Shown here one piece after another: positions 60,132 to 64,000 of a stretch of 64,000 bases of DNA. A program made the translations under genes and the position numbers. The first letter of the stretch is position 1. Every line of letters starts with the position of its first letter. The notes beneath the pieces were generated by a model that did no database searches, had not been told where the DNA came from, and saw only the letters and a list, made by a program, of their open reading frames with translations. Source of the stretch: CBDFGQ01 sp965247295 (lineage in GTDB: Bacteria > Chloroflexota > Dehalococcoidia > Lucifugimonadales > JAGWBF01); NCBI GenBank assembly GCA_965247295.1, contig CBDFGQ010000003.1, positions 62,001-126,000 of the forward strand. Direction: 5' to 3'.

Positions 60132-61745
60132 CTAGGGGACAGCCTGCCCCGCCAGGACGCCCGTGCACCGCTCTTGGTCGACGGCCACCTGCCCGTTGAC
60201 CAGCACGAAGGGGATGCCGCTGGGGAACTGGCGTGGATCGTCGTAGGTGGCGTGGTCCATCACCCGCTCGGGATCGAACACGACTATGTCGGCGTAATAC
60301 CCTTCCTGGATGCGCCCCCGCCTGGCCAGGCCGAAGCGCCTGGCTGGGTTATCAGCCATCCGCTGGACCATCTCTTCGAGACTGAGGACGCCGAACTCGC
60401 GCCGCAGTCGACCCAAGAACCTGGGAAAGGCCCCGTAGCAACGGGGATGGGACATGGTGCCCAAAGGGGTTATGTCGCTGCATACCATGTAGTCGGGTCG
60501 AGACAGAAGCTCCAAACAGTCACGGCTCACCTGACGCCACATTCCCGCGCTGAGGGGAGGCGCACCGCAGTGGCCCACCTTTAGCTCTTCCTCCAGCAGG
60601 ATCTCACAGAGCGTCTCCCCGATACCCGTTCCCCGCTGTCGGGCGATATCCGGTAGGCACATCCCCTCCAGGTGCTTGTTTTTGGGGAGGTAGGAGAACA
60701 CCACACCCTCCAGCGGAGTGCCAGGGTCCCTTTCCATATCGTCGGCCATCTTGCGACGTTGGGCAGGGTCCTTCAGCCGCCGGATTATGGCTTCGGGACC
60801 CCCTTCCTGGGCATAGCTGGGAAGGAAGCTGATGGGGATGGTGCTGCCGGCCGGGTAGGGGTAGATGTCCAGGGTGCAGTCCACTCCCTCGGCCTTGGCC
60901 CGGTCGATGGGCTCCATCAGCTTCTCAACCTCCCCCGCTGTGTCCGGCGAGGTCCTAGTGTGGGCGAAGTGGAGGCGCACCCCGGACCGGCGGGCAATCT
61001 CCAGTGCCTCGGGAATTCCACCCCCGCCATACGCCCGGCCCGTGTTGGCGCTTCGCACCTCGGACACATACACCCCGCCAGCCTCGCGTACGGTCTTACA
61101 GAGCTCCACCAGTTCAGCGGTGTCCGCCCAGGGACCGGGGTAATATTTGGAACCGGTGGAAAACCCCACGGCTCCCTGCTCGATGCCCTCCCTGATTAGA
61201 CGCCTTGCCTTTCCCAGGTCGTCACCTACCAGGGGCACGTCCCGGAATCCCAGGGTCTCAAGACGGACGGTAGCGTGGGGGACGAGGTAGGCAACATTTA
61301 CGGCCACCCTCTTGTGGTAGTGGGACCGGAAGGCTGCGATGCTGCTCATGTCCAGGTCTTCCGGTGGGTCTCCCAGCAGACCCGCCAGGTATCGGCGATT
61401 CATCCGGTAGTTTTCGGCCGACAGGGGTGCATAGGACATGCCGTCCAGGCCCATTATCTCGGTGGTTATGCCCTGGCGCAGGCCGTAGGCGTGTTGGGGG
61501 TCCACAAGAAGGGCGCCCTCGGAATGGGTATGGGTATCTATGAACCCGGGAGAAACGGTCAGCCCCGAGGCGTCGATCCTCCGGCGGGCTTCGGACCGCG
61601 AGAGGTCTCCGATTGCGCGGATTTCCTCCCCCGTGATCCCAACGTCGGCCCGGTAGCCGGCGGCCCCTCCGCCGTCCACCACTGTCCCACCGATTATGGC
61701 AACGTCGAACACAGCCCCTCCCATTACAGGGCGATGCATAAACAT
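60132..61745 (-). CDS. N-acyl-D-amino-acid deacylase (D-aminoacylase family)
   Basis: 537 residues as drawn; the true start may be the internal ATG of MGGAVFDVAIIGGTVVDGGG, which trims seven residues. Metal-site motifs are PGFIDTHTHSEGAL (HxH), a barrel Glu/His region with GFSTGSKYYPG, and FAHTRTSPDT. FVLVNGQVAVDQERCTGVLAGQAVP is the usual C-terminus. It releases D-amino acids from N-acyl forms or related amides in the cytosol. Such enzymes are abundant in SAR202-type genomes, which fits the host guess. Confidence 0.88.
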   Translation of the reverse strand: MFMHRPVMGGAVFDVAIIGGTVVDGGGAAGYRADVGITGEEIRAIGDLSRSEARRRIDASGLTVSPGFIDTHTHSEGALLVDPQHAYGLRQGITTEIMGLDGMSYAPLSAENYRMNRRYLAGLLGDPPEDLDMSSIAAFRSHYHKRVAVNVAYLVPHATVRLETLGFRDVPLVGDDLGKARRLIREGIEQGAVGFSTGSKYYPGPWADTAELVELCKTVREAGGVYVSEVRSANTGRAYGGGGIPEALEIARRSGVRLHFAHTRTSPDTAGEVEKLMEPIDRAKAEGVDCTLDIYPYPAGSTIPISFLPSYAQEGGPEAIIRRLKDPAQRRKMADDMERDPGTPLEGVVFSYLPKNKHLEGMCLPDIARQRGTGIGETLCEILLEEELKVGHCGAPPLSAGMWRQVSRDCLELLSRPDYMVCSDITPLGTMSHPRCYGAFPRFLGRLRREFGVLSLEEMVQRMADNPARRFGLARRGRIQEGYYADIVVFDPERVMDHATYDDPRQFPSGIPFVLVNGQVAVDQERCTGVLAGQAVP

Positions 61746-61794
61746 CGAAATTCCACCCCCTCTCTAACTCTTCCCTATGAAGGGGAGAGAAATT

Positions 61795-61817
61795 CCTTCC
61801 CCCTCGATGGGGGAAGG
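61795..61817. repeat. 9-bp hairpin, CCTTCCCCC type
   Basis: CCTTCCCCC (61795-61803), a TCGAT loop, and GGGGGAAGG (61809-61817). It lies in the 147-nt gap upstream of the D-aminoacylase start and downstream of the NTF2-like gene, both on the minus strand. A second imperfect CTCTC/GAGAG pair lies just to the left. Confidence 0.55.
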
Positions 61818-61892
61818 CTAGGATGGGGGTGAAACCGACGATGTTAGGTTTGGCTTTTCATGTATTGTTCAATAGACGTACGGCCCTAGGCA

Positions 61893-62285
61893 TCAGCTAG
61901 AGGCGTGGTGGTGTACCATTAACCAGGCGCCCTCGTCCCCTCGCACGAATACGTTGGTGGCCTGGACCGCGAAGTCCGAGGCCCTGGCATTCACCACGCT
62001 GGTAATGTTCTCAACGCACGATACCCAGGCGCAGTCCCCCTCGACGATCGCCTGGGCGTCGCTGATACTGAAGTGCATCAGGGTGGAGTTGTAAAAGATG
62101 CCTTCCCAGCTCTTCCGTACCCGCTCCCAGCCCTTGAGAACCGCCCAGCCAGGGTGGATACATAGTACCCGGTCCGAGGGCTCCCATATCTTATCCATCT
62201 CCCCGATATCCAGGCTGCCGAACGCCTCGTAGAAACGCAGGTTGGCCGCCAGCACCGCCTGCACGTCCGAATCCCCTTGACTCAT
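61893..62285 (-). CDS. SnoaL/NTF2-like small protein
   Basis: 130 residues from the ATG at 62285 (MSQGDSDVQAVLAAN), which has a GGGAGGG site; the frame extends further upstream but that part is antisense to the next gene. The alpha+beta barrel pattern is visible: NLRFYEAFGSLDIGEMDKIWEPSDRVLCIHPGW, WERVRKSWEGIF, and VFVRGDEGAWLMVHHHAS at the end. This is the SnoaL_3/DUF4440 type that binds small hydrophobic ligands or acts as a light isomerase. The function is not assignable. Confidence 0.78.
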   Translation of the reverse strand: MSQGDSDVQAVLAANLRFYEAFGSLDIGEMDKIWEPSDRVLCIHPGWAVLKGWERVRKSWEGIFYNSTLMHFSISDAQAIVEGDCAWVSCVENITSVVNARASDFAVQATNVFVRGDEGAWLMVHHHASS

Positions 62286-62391
62286 CGAGCCCTCCCAGGT
62301 CCCATGCCGGGGCCATTGTAACAAAAAGGCAAGAACCATTTCACTTTCCCCTCGTGTGCTACTATTCGTTTGAGTGAAGCCAAGGAGGTGA

Positions 62392-63195
62392 GTGGTGGAC
62401 CAGGAGAACGTGAACACTCGGAGAGAGGGTGCGGTGGCAACCATAACCCTCAACCGCCCTGAGGTACGAAATGCCCTGTCCCTTGACATGGTCGAGGCTT
62501 TAGGCACGGCGCTGGAGCAGTGTCGCGCCGCCGACGTAAGGGCCGTGGTCATCGCCGGCAGCGGCGGCGCCTTCTGCTCGGGGGGAGATGTCAGAGGCTT
62601 TACCGATGCCATGGCACGGGGCACACAGGAGCTATCCTCCCATATGAAAGACCTCGCCGACCGGTTTCACAGGAGCGTGGTCCTCAAGATACGGGAGCTT
62701 CCCAAACCCGTGATCGCCAGCATCGGAGGGGTTGCCGCCGGGGGAGGATTCAGCCTGGCCCTGGCCTGCGACCTGCGCATCGCCTCACGGGACGCTCGAT
62801 TTTATCTGGCCTACTCCAACATCGGCGCCACCGCCGACGGCGGCTCTACCTACTACCTGCCCCGACTGGTGGGCCCCGGCCTTGCCATGGAGGTCTATCT
62901 GATGAACCAGCCGATTAGCGCCCAGCGGGCAATGGAGATGGGGCTGGTGAACCGGGTGGTGCCACCAGAAGAGCTGGAGAAGCACACGCTGGAGACGGCC
63001 CAGCGACTGGCGTCGGGCCCGACTCTGGCGTACGGCCGGGTGAAGGCCCTCATGGACAACGCCTGGAGCACCGACCTCGCCCCCCATCTGGACCAGGAGG
63101 CCGTGGCCCTAGGCGACATAGCACTGACGTCGGACTTTCAGGAGGGAATAACCGCCTTTGTGGACAAGAGGCAACCCCGGTTTCACGGCGAGTGA
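62392..63195 (+). CDS. Enoyl-CoA hydratase/isomerase
   Basis: 267 residues (266 if the second GTG at 62395 is used, which sits better behind AAGGAGG). The crotonase fold is clear: VATITLNRPEVRNALS, oxyanion-hole region GSGGAFCSGGDVRGF, IASIGGVAAGGGFSLALACDLRIAS and LVNRVVPPEELE. One of the two catalytic Glu positions of hydratases (in the GGST region) is not Glu, so isomerase or hydratase activity on CoA esters is equally possible. Confidence 0.9.
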   Translation: MVDQENVNTRREGAVATITLNRPEVRNALSLDMVEALGTALEQCRAADVRAVVIAGSGGAFCSGGDVRGFTDAMARGTQELSSHMKDLADRFHRSVVLKIRELPKPVIASIGGVAAGGGFSLALACDLRIASRDARFYLAYSNIGATADGGSTYYLPRLVGPGLAMEVYLMNQPISAQRAMEMGLVNRVVPPEELEKHTLETAQRLASGPTLAYGRVKALMDNAWSTDLAPHLDQEAVALGDIALTSDFQEGITAFVDKRQPRFHGE

Positions 63196-63265
63196 GGCCA
63201 CCGAGTTTACCTCAAGTCAACCCGCGGGGTACCTATCCCCAATCTAATTGGCCAGAGGGGGCGCT

Positions 63266-64000
63266 TCACACCAAGCGAACTACCGTAACGCTATCTGTGG
63301 AGAGACCCTCGTCGCTCCCCACAGGCGTCGCCAGGGGATGATGGCTGAGGTGTTCCCGGACGGCGCTGCGCAAGGCCCCGGTGCCCGTGCCGTGGAGTAT
63401 ACGCACGGAGGACAGGCCCGCGACGGCGGCATCGCTGAGGTAACCCTCCAGTCGCTCCAGGGCCTCCTCCACCCGGGCTCCCCGGAGGTCCAGCTCGGCC
63501 TTGATGTCGCGTTTGGCGGACCGCGAATAATAAATACCATCTCCGGTGGGGACAGTGTTGGCCGGCGCCGCCCGATCGAGCTGATGCACTGGAAGCCGTG
63601 CACGTATTGTACCAAGCAGCACCTCCACCACTTCATCATCGCCGGGGGCCGTTATCACCTCCACGGGGCGCGGTATGCCGCGCAGGTACACCCGGTCGCC
63701 GGGTCGGAGGCGCTTCAGCCAGTCTCCCCGCCTGCTGGGAGGCGGCTGCCAGTCGGGAGAGCTCAGCTCCTGCCGGACCTCGGCCACCTCGCTGCGGGCG
63801 ACTTTGATGGTCTCCGGAATGGCAGTCCCAGCTTCGGGCTGCTGAAGCTGCCGCTCGGCCCTCCGCAGCCGCGCGGTCAGCTCCTGGACGCCCTTTTGTA
63901 TCTCATGCCTGGCCTCCTCAAGCATCTGGGCTTCACTATCCTGGATGGCGGCAAGGCGCGCGTCCAGCTCCGCTCGCCTTCCCTCTGCCTCCACCAGGGC
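63266..64000 (-). CDS. mutS2: MutS2 endonuclease, C-terminal part
   Basis: The minus-strand frame enters from the right edge (ALVEAEGRRAELDARLAAI) and ends at 63266, about 244 residues. There is a coiled coil (first 80 residues), a KOW-like segment (RPGDRVYLRGIPRPVEVI) and a C-terminal Smr domain: ELDLRGARVEEALERLEGYLSDA, VRILHGTGTGALRSAVREHL. The ATPase half lies outside. MutS2 acts in recombination control or ribosome rescue rather than mismatch repair. Confidence 0.92.
   Translation of the reverse strand, partial: ALVEAEGRRAELDARLAAIQDSEAQMLEEARHEIQKGVQELTARLRRAERQLQQPEAGTAIPETIKVARSEVAEVRQELSSPDWQPPPSRRGDWLKRLRPGDRVYLRGIPRPVEVITAPGDDEVVEVLLGTIRARLPVHQLDRAAPANTVPTGDGIYYSRSAKRDIKAELDLRGARVEEALERLEGYLSDAAVAGLSSVRILHGTGTGALRSAVREHLSHHPLATPVGSDEGLSTDSVTVVRLV

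Overview
This window is GC-rich bacterial chromosomal DNA that looks like a Chloroflexota genome of the SAR202/Dehalococcoidia kind. That assignment is inferred from a complete alternative complex III (ACIII) operon, an unusual NuoG-like protein with extra cysteines, a GatCA tRNA amidotransferase and a catabolic gene set of CoA-transferase, enoyl-CoA hydratase and amidohydrolase families. The lifestyle implied is aerobic or microaerobic heterotrophy on amino acids and organic acids. I saw no rRNA, tRNA or CRISPR array.

Layout. 1-3.7 kb: glycine cleavage operon gcvT-gcvH-gcvPA-gcvPB, the last gene cut by the window edge. 3.8-7.6 kb: a heterodimeric ABC exporter. 7.9-9.3 kb: a broken aldehyde dehydrogenase gene. 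9.3-11.1 kb: a GT2 glycosyltransferase and a ROK sugar kinase. 11.3-25.1 kb: one long minus-strand block in which a small membrane protein and the ACIII genes actA, B1, B2, C, F, D and E run straight into cytochrome c maturation genes (ccmH, ccmF, a TlpA/CcmG thioredoxin and two unknown envelope proteins). 25.3-32.3 kb: a small Tat protein, two selenoprotein candidates, then mutL, a HAD-like gene, a third selenoprotein candidate and mutS. 32.6-42.1 kb: a membrane protein, an FNR-like reductase with nuoG/F/E-like genes, an FAD oxidoreductase and an LPG-synthase-type membrane protein. 42.3-46.8 kb: gatC-gatA, an AT-richer insert with a winged-helix gene and hicBA, then asnS. 46.9-53.1 kb: a decaying defence island with a damaged N6-adenine methyltransferase/nuclease, a DUF262 gene split by an IS1380-family unit, and a HEPN gene. 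53.2-56.4 kb: an operon of a radical SAM protein, a methyltransferase and a selenoprotein peroxiredoxin. 56.7-64 kb: CoA-transferase, ureohydrolase, two amidohydrolases, an NTF2-like protein, enoyl-CoA hydratase and the 3' part of mutS2.

The most interesting signal is a set of four genes on the minus strand whose frames contain UGA where the family has a redox or metal-binding cysteine. They are a DsrE-like protein with a UxxU pair (25571-25933), an ArsM-like methyltransferase (25978-26757), an ArsC/Spx-like reductase (29299-29655) and a lipoprotein peroxiredoxin (53329-53997). In all four a compact hairpin with G in a 3-5 nt loop begins its loop 16-35 nt after the UGA, the position expected for a bacterial SECIS element. 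This makes the host very probably a selenocysteine user with several selenoproteins. The Sec machinery itself (selA, selB, selC, selD) is not in the window.

Several genes are disrupted: the aldehyde dehydrogenase, dsrE (two compensating shifts), a methyltransferase with a C10 homopolymer shift, the DUF262 gene and the methylase. Some of these may be assembly errors, and I flag which ones look real.
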